DNA from: Marinactinospora thermotolerans DSM 45154
GTDB lineage: Bacteria > Actinomycetota > Actinomycetes > Streptosporangiales > Streptosporangiaceae
NCBI RefSeq assembly: GCF_900167435.1
Contig: NZ_FUWS01000005.1
Span: forward strand, 344,893 to 408,892
Direction of reading: 5' to 3'
Length of the DNA stretch: 64,000 nt
The position numbers were made by a program, and so were the translations under genes. The notes beneath the pieces were generated by a model. It was given only the letters and a program-made list of their open reading frames with translations. It did no database searches and was not told the origin of the DNA. This document shows positions 9,641-17,540 of the stretch, one piece after another. The first letter of the stretch is position 1. Every line of letters starts with the position of its first letter.

Positions 9641-10963
9641 GTGGACGTCGACACCTCCACTTCCGATCTTGCCGTCATCGGCCTGGGGTACGTGGGACTT
9701 CCCCTGGCCCATGAGGCGACCCGGATCGGGCTCAAGGTCATCGGACTCGACGTCAACACGCGCGTGGTCGACGGTCTGGCCGCCGGGAAGTCCCACGTTG
9801 ACGACCTGTCCGACCGTGACGTGGCCGGCATGCTGGCCGCGGGTTTTCGGGCCACCACCGACGCGAGCCTGCTGGCCGAGGCCAGGACCATCGTGATCTG
9901 CGTCCCGACCCCGCTGTCCGACGAAGGCGGTCCCGACCTCGGTGCCGTCACCTCCGCGGCGAAGTCGATCGCGGCCCACCTGCGTCCCGGAACGCTGGTC
10001 GTCTTGGAGTCGACCACCTACCCGGGGACCACCGAGGAGGTCGTCCGCCCGATCCTGGAGGAGTCGGGGCTGGTCGCCGGCGAGGACTTCCACCTCGCCT
10101 TCTCGCCCGAGCGCATCGACCCGGGCAACCCGTCCTTCGGCGTCGCCAACACGCCCAAGGTCGTCGGCGGGCTGACCGAGCGCTGCGGCGAACTCGCCGC
10201 GTCCTTCTACGGCAAGTTCGTCCAGACCGTCGTCCAGGCCCGCGGCACTCGCGAGGCCGAGATGGCCAAGCTCCTGGAGAACACCTACCGGCACGTCAAC
10301 ATCGCGCTGGTCAACGAGATGGCGATCTTCTGCCAGGAGCTCGGCGTCGACCTGTGGGACTCGATCGCCTGCGCCTCGACCAAGCCGTTCGGCTTCCAGG
10401 CGTTCTACCCGGGTCCCGGTGTGGGCGGCCACTGCATTCCCATCGACCCCAACTACCTGTCCTACAAGGTGAAGACGCTGGGCTATCCCTTCCGCTTCGT
10501 GGAGCTGGCCCAGGAGATCAACGCCCGCATGCCCGCCTACGTGCTCCAGCGGGCGCAGGAGCTGCTCAACGACGCCGGACTGGCGCTGTCGCGCTCGAAG
10601 GTGCTCCTGCTCGGCGTCACCTACAAGGCCGACATCGCCGACCAGCGTGAGTCCCCGGCGCGGCCGGTGGCGCGCAAGCTGGCCGACAAGGGGGCGACGC
10701 TGACCTACCACGACCCCCACGTCGCCGAGTGGACGGTCAACGGGCGCAGCGTGCCCCGCCGCGAGGACCTGGTCGAGGCGCTGCGCGAGGCCGACCTCAC
10801 CATCTTGGTGACCGACCACAGCGAGTACCAGGCCGACCTGCTCGTCGAGCACGCCCGGCTCCTGCTGGACACCCGTGGCGTCCTGCGCCGGCTGCCCCCG
10901 TCGGGGGTGGCCGCCCAGCGCACGACCGCGCAGATCGAGCGCGAGGGCGTGCAGGTCCTGTAG
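9641..10963 (+). CDS. wecC: Nucleotide-sugar dehydrogenase, UDP-ManNAc dehydrogenase type
   Basis: Four-electron NAD-dependent oxidation of a UDP-sugar to its uronic acid. N-terminal Rossmann motif VIGLGYVGLPLA, central dimerisation helix, and catalytic Cys265 in GVGGHCIPIDP. The C-terminal third has TYKADIADQRESPA. These features and the presence of wecB favour UDP-ManNAc as substrate; UDP-glucose is less likely because a separate ugd-type gene is at 27642. GTG 9641 has GAGGGGGA nine bases upstream. Length (440) is normal. Confidence 0.88.
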   Translation: MDVDTSTSDLAVIGLGYVGLPLAHEATRIGLKVIGLDVNTRVVDGLAAGKSHVDDLSDRDVAGMLAAGFRATTDASLLAEARTIVICVPTPLSDEGGPDLGAVTSAAKSIAAHLRPGTLVVLESTTYPGTTEEVVRPILEESGLVAGEDFHLAFSPERIDPGNPSFGVANTPKVVGGLTERCGELAASFYGKFVQTVVQARGTREAEMAKLLENTYRHVNIALVNEMAIFCQELGVDLWDSIACASTKPFGFQAFYPGPGVGGHCIPIDPNYLSYKVKTLGYPFRFVELAQEINARMPAYVLQRAQELLNDAGLALSRSKVLLLGVTYKADIADQRESPARPVARKLADKGATLTYHDPHVAEWTVNGRSVPRREDLVEALREADLTILVTDHSEYQADLLVEHARLLLDTRGVLRRLPPSGVAAQRTTAQIEREGVQVL

Positions 10964-10982
10964 CCCCGCCGGTTCGTCCGGG

Positions 10983-11010
10983 AGCGCCCGCCGTGTCCAC
11001 GGCGGGCGCT
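10983..11010. terminator. Hairpin terminator after wecC
   Basis: A perfect 13-bp GC-rich inverted repeat (10983-10995 with 10998-11010) lies 20 bases after the wecC stop. The remaining 169 bases before the next gene show no ORF. Confidence 0.75.
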
Positions 11011-11179
11011 TCGCCGTGGAGGACCGAAAGGGGATTCATTCGTCCCACCCCAGCCCGTAACCCGGCTTTTCACCCGCTGTTTCCCTGACTCCCTATCGTG
11101 GCGCTCGTCAAGGTTCCGCCGTTCCGGGCGAACCGACCCAGGCACTCCCACACGGTGGGAAGAGGCAGGTGAGGCGGCA

Positions 11180-12385
11180 ATGCACGCACTCGTGGCCACC
11201 GTGGTCCACCACCCCGAGGACGCGCGCATCCTGCACCGGCAGATCCGCGCACTGCTCGACGCCGGGCACGATGTCACCTACGTCGCGCCGTTTCGCGAGC
11301 GCGGCGTCACCCCCTGGCGGGAGCTGACGGCGGTGGACGTTCCCCGCGCCGCCGGCCGCAACCGGTTGAAGGCGCTGCGGGCGGCGCGCCGGGCGCTGGC
11401 CGAACACGCGCCAGACGCCGACCTGCTGCTGTTCCACGACCCGGAGCTGCTGCTCGCGCTCCCCCGCAAGCGCCCGGTGACGGTGTGGGACGTCCACGAG
11501 GACGCCGCCGCCGCGCTCCTGACCAAGCCGTGGGTGCCCAAGCCGCTGCGCCGTCCCCTCGCCCCGATCGTGCGCGGCTTCGAGCGCCGGGCCGAGCGGC
11601 GGATGCGCCTGCTGCTGGCCGAGGAGGGCTACCGCGACCGTTTCCGTGTCGCGCACCCGGTCGTCCCCAACACCACCTACGTCCCCGAGCGGCCGGCCCG
11701 CGAACCCGGCCGGGACCGCGTCGTCTACCTGGGCCAGGTTTCGGCCGCGCGCGGCGCGCGCGAACTGGTGGAACTGGGACGCCTCCTGCGCCCGCACGGT
11801 GTCAGCGTCGAGGTGATCGGCGCCGCCGATCCCCAGGTCCGCACCCTGCTGCGGGAGGCGCAGCAGGAGGGGGCGATCCGCTGGTACGGGTTCGTCCCCA
11901 ACGACCAGGCCCTGCGGATGGTCAGCGGCGCCCTGGCCGGGATCTGCCTGCTGCACGACACCCCGAACTACCGTCACTCGGTGCCGACCAAGGTCATCGA
12001 GTACATGGCGCACGGGCTGCCGGTGGTGACCTCCCCGAATCCCTCGGCCGAGGCCCTGGTGACCGGCCAGCCTCAGGGCGAGTGCGGGATCGTCGTCCCC
12101 TTCGAGGACCCCTCCGCGGCGGCCGGGGCGGTGCTGCGGCTGCGTGAGGACGCCGCTCTGCGTGAGCGCATGGCCCGGACCGGACACCAGATCGCCCGCG
12201 CCCGGTTCCACTGGCCGGTGCAGGCGGCCTCCTTCGTCCGGCGGTTGGAGGAGTGGGCGGGCGTCGCCCCGTCCGCCTCCGGCGCCTTCCCTCCCGACGG
12301 GCTTCCCGTCCAGGGAGGGCCCGATCCGGCGGCGCTGGTGGGCTCCCCCATCGCCACGGGGACGGCCGCTCCCTCCCGAAGGTGA
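11180..12385 (+). CDS. GT4 family glycosyltransferase
   Basis: A 401-residue GT-B enzyme. N-terminal acceptor domain: ALVATVVHHPEDARILHRQ and VWDVHEDAA. C-terminal donor domain: VVYLGQVSAARGARELVELG, WYGFVPNDQALRMVSGA and EYMAHGLPVVTSPNPSAEAL. The Glu of EYMAHG is the usual nucleotide-sugar ligand. ATG 11180 has GAGG five bases upstream. The last 40 residues are a low-complexity Pro/Ala/Ser tail. Monocistronic between two hairpins. Acceptor and donor cannot be assigned. Confidence 0.87.
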   Translation: MHALVATVVHHPEDARILHRQIRALLDAGHDVTYVAPFRERGVTPWRELTAVDVPRAAGRNRLKALRAARRALAEHAPDADLLLFHDPELLLALPRKRPVTVWDVHEDAAAALLTKPWVPKPLRRPLAPIVRGFERRAERRMRLLLAEEGYRDRFRVAHPVVPNTTYVPERPAREPGRDRVVYLGQVSAARGARELVELGRLLRPHGVSVEVIGAADPQVRTLLREAQQEGAIRWYGFVPNDQALRMVSGALAGICLLHDTPNYRHSVPTKVIEYMAHGLPVVTSPNPSAEALVTGQPQGECGIVVPFEDPSAAAGAVLRLREDAALRERMARTGHQIARARFHWPVQAASFVRRLEEWAGVAPSASGAFPPDGLPVQGGPDPAALVGSPIATGTAAPSRR

Positions 12386-12445
12386 GGAAGTGTGGTTCCC
12401 ACCACGATCGGCAACCGGAATTGTTTCCCGGGAAGATGAGTTGAT

Positions 12446-12479
12446 GTTCCATGTCCCTCTCTGGGACATGGAACTTTTT
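12446..12479 (+). terminator. Intrinsic terminator or attenuator ahead of nitroreductase
   Basis: A perfect 12-bp stem (12446-12457 with 12463-12474), 5-base loop and five Ts (12475-12479) make the only classical rho-independent terminator noticed here. It ends 18 bases before the next start codon, so it may end the upstream transcript or control read-through into the reductase. Confidence 0.75.
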
Positions 12480-12497
12480 CTTCACGAGGTGGGAAGC

Positions 12498-13106
12498 ATG
12501 ACCGACATCATCGAGCCGCTCGCGCTGTCCAAGGACGCCCAGGACCTGCTGTTCCGCAGCGCGCGCACGGCCAACGCGTTCACCGACGAGCCGGTCACCG
12601 AAGACCAGGTGCGCGCGATTCACGACCTCGTGAAGTACGCCCCGACCTCGATGAACATCCAGCCGCTGCGGGTGACGCTGCTGCGTTCGCGCGAGAGCCG
12701 CGAGCGTCTCGTCCAGCACATGGCCGAGGGCAACCAGGCCAAGACGCTGAACGCGCCGCTCACCGCGATCCTCTCCCTCGACGGCGACTTCCACGAGCGG
12801 GCCGGCGAGTTCTTCCCCGACCGCGAGGAGATGATCAAGGGGCTGTTCGGCTCGGACGAGGCCATGCGCCTGAGCACCGCCCAGCTCAACGCGGCGTTGC
12901 AGATCGGCTACTTCATCATCGGCGTGCGGGCCGCCGGTCTGGCCGCCGGCCCGATGACCGGTTTCGACGCGGCGGCGATCGACGCGGAGTTCTTCTCCGG
13001 GTCCGCCCGCAAGACGCTGGTCGTGGTGAACATCGGCCGCCCCGCGGGTGAGAACTTCCCGCGTCTGCCGCGTCTGCGCTACGAGGATGTCGTGACCGAG
13101 CTGTAG
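12498..13106 (+). CDS. Nitroreductase family protein, malonic semialdehyde reductase (RutE/HadB) type
   Basis: FMN-dependent oxidoreductase of 202 residues, matching the RutE branch in length. Seen: LLFRSARTANAFTDEPV, the FMN-contact segment KYAPTSMNIQPLRV, and the C-terminal AAGLAAGPMTGFD with LVVVNIGRP. RutE-type enzymes reduce malonic semialdehyde or related enals with NAD(P)H. ATG 12498 follows a GGTGGGA site; ATG 12444 would start within the terminator hairpin and is rejected. It sits alone among wall-polymer genes, with a bidirectional terminator after it, so it is probably independent of them. Confidence 0.88.
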   Translation: MTDIIEPLALSKDAQDLLFRSARTANAFTDEPVTEDQVRAIHDLVKYAPTSMNIQPLRVTLLRSRESRERLVQHMAEGNQAKTLNAPLTAILSLDGDFHERAGEFFPDREEMIKGLFGSDEAMRLSTAQLNAALQIGYFIIGVRAAGLAAGPMTGFDAAAIDAEFFSGSARKTLVVVNIGRPAGENFPRLPRLRYEDVVTEL

Positions 13107-13131
13107 GACGCGCTCGCCTCCCGCCGTCATG

Positions 13132-13175
13132 GCGGAAAGGGGCCTCCCGCCGATCGGCGGGAGGCCCCTTTCCGC
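13132..13175. terminator. Bidirectional hairpin terminator
   Basis: A 44-base perfect palindrome (22 bp each side, centre at 13153/13154) lies between the convergent reductase and GT2 genes. Confidence 0.85.
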
Positions 13176-13187
13176 GGGACATCCCGA

Positions 13188-14045
13188 TCAGATGATCGGC
13201 GGGCGCCCCACACGGGTCATCCGCCAGGCCGTGGACCACTTGATGGGCGTGCGCGGACCCGCGTCCTCGCGCCATCCCTCGCGGAAGCCCGCGAACCAGG
13301 CCCGCAGCGCCGGACGGGAACGTTCGCGCAGCAGCGTGATGGCCACCCAGGTTCCCAGGTAGCACAGCGCCAGGGGCCAGGGAAGGTTACGCCGGGCCAG
13401 CCAGACCCGGTTGCGGGCGTTGAGCCGGTAGAAGTCCTCGTGGCGGGTCGGGGCCACCGCCGGGTGGTACATGACCGCCTCGGCGTCGTAGACGATGTCG
13501 TAACCCGCGTCGAGGATCCGCCAGGCGAGGTCGGTCTCCTCGTGGGCGTAGAAGAACTCCCCGGGCAGGCCCCCGCCCTGTTCGAAGGCGGTGCGGCGGA
13601 TCGCGCAGGCACCCCCGAGGAAGGTCGTGACCGCGCTGGAGCGCTGGGGGTCCCCCGCCCGCAGCCGCGGAACGTGCCTGCGCTGGTCGGGGCCGCCGTC
13701 GGGGTCGGCGATACGGAAGGAGATGGCACCGAGCCCGGGGTCGGCGGCGAAGCGGTCGTGGACGTGCCGGGCCAGGTCCCGGGAACGGTACCACCCGTCG
13801 TCGTCGAGGAACAGGATGATGTCGCCCGCGCTGGCCTTGACGCCCTCGTTGCGCCCGGCGGGGATGCCGACGTTCTCGGGCAGGCGTAGCGTGACGACGC
13901 CCTCGGGGAGTTCGGGGAGGTCGGCGCCGTTGCCGACGACGACGACCTCGACATCGGCCCCCTCCTGCTGGAGGACACTGTCGATCGCGCGCCGTAGTTC
14001 CGCGGGACGGTTGCCCATCGTCAACAGGACACAGGAGATCTTCAC
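13188..14045 (-). CDS. GT2 family glycosyltransferase
   Basis: A 285-residue GT-A enzyme. The N-terminus ISCVLLTMGNRPAELRRAI is the nucleotide-binding strand. LFLDDDGW carries the metal-binding Asp cluster, and HEETDLAWRILDAGYDI supplies the conserved late acidic motif. The C-terminal part has a hydrophobic stretch (PLALCYLGTWVAITLL) that may touch the membrane. GTG 14045 is preferred, with GGGAGG upstream; ATG 14201 lacks a ribosome site and adds 52 Ser/Gly/Arg-rich residues. Target polymer unknown. Confidence 0.86.
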   Translation of the reverse strand: MKISCVLLTMGNRPAELRRAIDSVLQQEGADVEVVVVGNGADLPELPEGVVTLRLPENVGIPAGRNEGVKASAGDIILFLDDDGWYRSRDLARHVHDRFAADPGLGAISFRIADPDGGPDQRRHVPRLRAGDPQRSSAVTTFLGGACAIRRTAFEQGGGLPGEFFYAHEETDLAWRILDAGYDIVYDAEAVMYHPAVAPTRHEDFYRLNARNRVWLARRNLPWPLALCYLGTWVAITLLRERSRPALRAWFAGFREGWREDAGPRTPIKWSTAWRMTRVGRPPII

Positions 14046-14303
14046 CCGTTGTCCACCCTCCCGACCCGCGCGCGTCCGGCTCTGTTCACCCGCACTGGAG
14101 CCTAGCCCGTCATCCGCCCCACGCGGGCGAAGGGCGGACTGCGCGGAGGGATCGGTGCCGCCGTCCTGCGGACGGGTGTGCGAGGGAGCGGGAGTGGTCA
14201 TGGGAACCGTTCATCCAGGTGGACATCTGGTTGACGACAGTCAACCATTCCACGAATCGGGTAACGAAAAGATAAGGGAAGGTTTCCCGGTGGCCTCCGG
14301 GTG

Positions 14304-14337
14304 GGAAGGGGCCGGCCCGCCGGGGCCGCCCCCTTCC
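14304..14337. terminator. Terminator of the polyol-phosphate gene group
   Basis: An 8-bp outer stem (14304-14311 with 14330-14337) surrounds a 6-bp inner stem and lies one base past the stop of the CDP-alcohol phosphotransferase gene. It ends the leftward group starting at 18461. The 14046-14303 stretch also has a 7-bp dyad at 14229-14246. Confidence 0.7.
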
Positions 14338-14338
14338 G

Positions 14339-15109
14339 TCAGTGCAACCGGCGCGACGCCAGCACGCTGATCAGGTGCAGCACCGACTGGAGCGCCGCCA
14401 CGGCGACGCACAGCGCCATGAGCACCTGTGTGGCCAGCAGGTCACCGCGCACCACGTCGACGACGGCGACGACGACCACGATCAGCGACAGCTCCACCGC
14501 CTGGATGATGCGGTGGAAACGCAGCGCCGAGGCGAACTTGCGCGCCAGGCTCAGCCCGGACGAACGCGGCTGGAGGGCCGCCTCGGAGACCTGCTCGCTG
14601 AGCCCGGCCTTGGCCCGGGCGACCACGACGTTGTCCGTCTCGGCCTTGATCAACGCCGCGCCGAGCGCCGCGGCCATGCCCGCGATCACCCAGCCGCCCG
14701 CGTCGAACCCGCCCTGGGCCCGGATGCCCAGGCCGATGAGCAGCGCGATCTCGGCGAGGTAGTGACCGATGCGGTCCAGGTAGATCCCCGCCACGCTCGT
14801 CCGTCCGGTGAAGCGGGCCACCTCGCCGTCGGAACAGTCGAGCAGGAGGTAGACCTGCACGAGCACGGCGGCCAGGAGCGCCGTCCACAGCCCGCCGAAC
14901 GCGAGCACCACACCGGCGAGCACACCGCAGGCCATCATCAGGTAGGTGATGGAGTTGGGGGACGTGCCCATCCGGACGAAGACGGTGCTCACGTACGGCG
15001 AGATGTCCCGCATGTAGAGCCGGCCGGCCCAGTGCTCCTCGTTGCGACGCTCCTTGATCCCGGGGGGCTGCCCCCCGGCGCGGACCTCAGCGACCGAAGG
15101 CTTCGACAT
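14339..15109 (-). CDS. CDP-alcohol phosphatidyltransferase family membrane enzyme
   Basis: Polytopic protein of 256 residues expected to move a phospho-alcohol from a CDP-alcohol to an acceptor, or a phosphatidyl group to an alcohol. The family motif is present as LLDCSDGEVARF followed by GIYLDRIGHYL. The last Asp of the usual D-x2-D-G-x2-A-R-x8-G-x3-D-x3-D is His here. Several membrane helices follow (TYLMMACGVLAGVVLAFGG, SLIVVVVAVVDVV). ATG 15109 overlaps the end of the iron-ADH gene by 23 bases, so translation is probably coupled. With the nucleotidyltransferase and iron-ADH it forms a small pathway. Confidence 0.87.
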   Translation of the reverse strand: MSKPSVAEVRAGGQPPGIKERRNEEHWAGRLYMRDISPYVSTVFVRMGTSPNSITYLMMACGVLAGVVLAFGGLWTALLAAVLVQVYLLLDCSDGEVARFTGRTSVAGIYLDRIGHYLAEIALLIGLGIRAQGGFDAGGWVIAGMAAALGAALIKAETDNVVVARAKAGLSEQVSEAALQPRSSGLSLARKFASALRFHRIIQAVELSLIVVVVAVVDVVRGDLLATQVLMALCVAVAALQSVLHLISVLASRRLH

Positions 15110-16154
15110 ACTCACCCACACTCGCGCGGATGTCCGCCTCGGACAGGTCCAGGTGTTCCAGGATGGTGTAGCGGCCCGGCCGCGTCTCGGGGGCGTAGGC
15201 CACCGCGCGGACGAACTGCTCCTCGTCCAGACCGATGTCCGAGGGGAGGACGGGCAGGTCGTGACGGCGCAGGCAGGCGTGGATGTCCCACATCCGCGTC
15301 TCCCCCTGCCCCTGGTGGCGGTTGCGCAGGAAGTAGGCGTAGAGCGCGCCGATCCCGGCGAGCTCGCCGTGGTTGCTCGTCCCCGGGTAGAGCTGGGTGA
15401 TCGAGTGCAGGATCTCGTGGCAGGCGCCACTGGCGGGACGGCTGGAACCCGCCACCGACATCGCCATGCCCGAGAGCACCAGCGCCTCCGCCAACGCGGT
15501 CAGGAACTCCTGGGAGTCCACCGAGTCGGTGCGGTGCACGATCGCCTCGGCGGCGACCCGCGCGAAGGTGACCGCGATGCCGTCCACCGGCTCGCCCAGC
15601 TCACGGCCGGCCAGCTCCCAGTCGGCGATGGCCGAGAGGTTGCTGATGGCGTCGCCGATCCCCGAGCGGACCAGCCGCTGGGGCGCGGCGCGCACGTAGT
15701 CGATGTCGACGACCACCGCGATGGGCATGGTCACGCCGATCGAGGGTTTGCCCCCCTCGTGCTCCAGGGAGCTGACCGGTGAGGCGATGCCGTCGTGGGA
15801 CAGGTTGGTCGCCACGGCGACCATGGGGATGCCCGCCATCGTCGCCGCGTACTTGGTGACGTCGATCGTCTTGCCGCCGCCGATCCCGGCGACGGCCTCG
15901 TAGGCGCCGGCCCGCAGTTTCTTGCCGAGCTCGGTCGCCGCGTCCACGCTGCCGCCGTCGACCCGGAAGACCTCGCAGTTGGGCAGGTCGAGGTCGGCCG
16001 CGATCTGGGCGCCCTGACCCGGGCCCACGGCGACGGCGATGCGGCCCTCGGTCGCGATCCGGCGGTCGGCCAGCACCGTGCCGAGGTCGGCGATGGCGCC
16101 CCGGCGCACGTCGATCGCGAGGGGGGAGGCGACCATTCGGGCTAGTAGCGGCAT
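15087..16154 (-). CDS. Iron-containing alcohol dehydrogenase family, sn-glycerol-1-phosphate dehydrogenase-like
   Basis: A 355-residue dehydroquinate synthase-like fold enzyme. Seen: nucleotide loop GIGGGKTIDVTKYAA, VATNLSHDGIASPVSS, GIGDAISNLSA with the first metal Asp, and histidines in CHEILHSI and SNHGELAGIGALYAY. This SHDG...SNHG layout is that of glycerol-1-phosphate dehydrogenases (archaeal EgsA, Bacillus AraM) rather than plain alcohol dehydrogenases. It likely reduces a keto-phosphate to a polyol phosphate. ATG 16154 overlaps the nucleotidyltransferase stop by 13 bases and has GGGAGA upstream. Exact substrate not provable from sequence. Confidence 0.85.
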   Translation of the reverse strand: MPLLARMVASPLAIDVRRGAIADLGTVLADRRIATEGRIAVAVGPGQGAQIAADLDLPNCEVFRVDGGSVDAATELGKKLRAGAYEAVAGIGGGKTIDVTKYAATMAGIPMVAVATNLSHDGIASPVSSLEHEGGKPSIGVTMPIAVVVDIDYVRAAPQRLVRSGIGDAISNLSAIADWELAGRELGEPVDGIAVTFARVAAEAIVHRTDSVDSQEFLTALAEALVLSGMAMSVAGSSRPASGACHEILHSITQLYPGTSNHGELAGIGALYAYFLRNRHQGQGETRMWDIHACLRRHDLPVLPSDIGLDEEQFVRAVAYAPETRPGRYTILEHLDLSEADIRASVGEYVEAFGR

Positions 16155-16873
16155 GCGATCTCCCGAGCCCGGGCCAGGTCGTCGTGGTTGTCCACCTCGA
16201 CCCACTCGACCTTGCCGATGGGGGCCACCGCGATCTTGGCGCCGCGGTCGACCAGCTCCTGGTACCCGTCCTCGTAGTAGAGCTGCGGGTCCCGCTCCCA
16301 GGTGGCCCGCAAAGCGTCGGCGAGACGGTCGGCCAGGGTGGACTCGATGAGGGTCGCGCCGATGTACTCTCCGGCCGCGGTGGCCGGGTCCATCAGCTTG
16401 GTGATGCGCTTGAGGTGACCGCTGTCGTCCAGCGTCACCTTCATCTCCTCGTCGGCAAGGCTTTTCACATTGTCCACCGCGAGGAGGAGTTCCGGTCCCC
16501 TGGCGGCGAGTAGCGTCTCCTCGACGGACACCGGGTGGACGGTGTCCCCGTTGACCAGGAGGACCCCCTCGGAGAAGTACTCGCGAGCGGTCCACAGGGA
16601 GTAGGCGTTGTTCCACTCCTCGGCCTTGTCGTTGTGGACCAGGGTCAACTTGACACCGTGGCGACGCTCCAGCGTCTCCTTGCGCTCCTCGACCGCGCCG
16701 GCGCAGTAGCCCACGACGACCACGACGTCGGTGAGGCCGACGGCGGCGAGGTTGCGCAGCGAGATGTCCATGATGGTGGTGTCACCGTCGACCGGCACCA
16801 ACGCCTTGGGCAGGGTGTCGGTGTAGGGGCGCAGCCGGCGGCCCGCTCCCGCGGCAAGAACCATACCGAGCAT
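16142..16873 (-). CDS. Sugar/polyol-phosphate nucleotidyltransferase
   Basis: A 243-residue NTP-transferase. N-terminal signature MVLAAGAGRRLRPYTDTLPK (G-x-G-x-R-x-P plus Lys), metal-site region VLLVNGDTVHP, and C-terminal KVEWVEVDNHDDLARAREI. Length and C-terminus resemble phosphocholine or inositol-1-phosphate cytidylyltransferases rather than glucose-1-phosphate enzymes. Given its coupling to an iron-ADH and a CDP-alcohol transferase, it most likely makes a CDP-polyol. ATG 16873 has AGGAGG about 11 bases upstream. First of three overlapping or closely coupled leftward genes. Confidence 0.86.
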   Translation of the reverse strand: MLGMVLAAGAGRRLRPYTDTLPKALVPVDGDTTIMDISLRNLAAVGLTDVVVVVGYCAGAVEERKETLERRHGVKLTLVHNDKAEEWNNAYSLWTAREYFSEGVLLVNGDTVHPVSVEETLLAARGPELLLAVDNVKSLADEEMKVTLDDSGHLKRITKLMDPATAAGEYIGATLIESTLADRLADALRATWERDPQLYYEDGYQELVDRGAKIAVAPIGKVEWVEVDNHDDLARAREIACRY

Positions 16874-16916
16874 GTAGGCGCCTTCCTCCTTATGTTCCGG
16901 AGGCGTCCATGCCTCC

Positions 16917-17537
16917 TCAATCGTTTGGCGGCTCGTCCGCCGTTCGGGTGACCGGGGTGGCGAGCCAGGTCGCCGCGCTCTCTCGTACGAGCAGTACCAG
17001 CAGGTACCCCGCCAGCAGACCATAGGCGAACGGCAGCCAGCCGAGCGTCCCGCCGGCGGCGATGAGCAGCATCCGCCCGTCCCATCCGAGCATCGCGCGC
17101 GTGATCCAGGAAGGGGGGCGGACTCCGCAGCGTGTGCGGTGCGCGACGTCGCAATGGTGGAGGACGATCGCTGTCAAGAGTACGAACACCAGCGGTCCCG
17201 GTACACCGGATCCTAGGCCGAGCGCGAGCAGGTAAAGATACTCCGTTCCGCGCAGGACCGGCGGGACCATCCAATCAAACCGTCCGTCGTGCGGATGCGC
17301 CGAGGCCACTCCCGAGAGCAGCAGCGCGGCCACCGGTGCGAACAGGGTAATGCCTTGCAGTTCGCCGGGGCCGGCCAGGAGGAGCACGAGGGTGACGAGC
17401 GCGCCGGCCAGAGCCGGCAGCAGCGGCGGCAGGGAACCGGCCACCAGCCGACCGAAACCGTCGCTGAGGTGACCATCATCACGGAGAAGTCGCAGGTCGA
17501 GCCGGTTGGGAGCGGACGGCGGCGCCACCGGGGGCAT
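16917..17537 (-). CDS. Polytopic membrane protein (DUF5941-like)
   Basis: A 206-residue membrane protein with about five hydrophobic helices (LLPALAGALVTLVLLLAG, LFAPVAALLLSGVASA, YLYLLALGLGSG, LVFVLLTAIVLHHCDVAH). I recall the MVPPVLRGTEYLYLLALG, DVAHR and WITRAMLGWDGRMLL patterns from DUF5941 proteins of streptomycetes, which occur with CDP-alcohol transferases. ATG 17537 follows the preceding stop by three bases, with GAGGTGA as ribosome site. No catalytic motif is evident. Probably a membrane partner of the phospho-alcohol module. Confidence 0.75.
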   Translation of the reverse strand: MPPVAPPSAPNRLDLRLLRDDGHLSDGFGRLVAGSLPPLLPALAGALVTLVLLLAGPGELQGITLFAPVAALLLSGVASAHPHDGRFDWMVPPVLRGTEYLYLLALGLGSGVPGPLVFVLLTAIVLHHCDVAHRTRCGVRPPSWITRAMLGWDGRMLLIAAGGTLGWLPFAYGLLAGYLLVLLVRESAATWLATPVTRTADEPPND

Positions 17538-17540
17538 GGG

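Noticed and set aside
15795-16145. Plus-strand frames opposite the iron-ADH and nucleotidyltransferase genes
   Set aside because: No start signals or recognisable domains, and the minus strand has well-supported genes.
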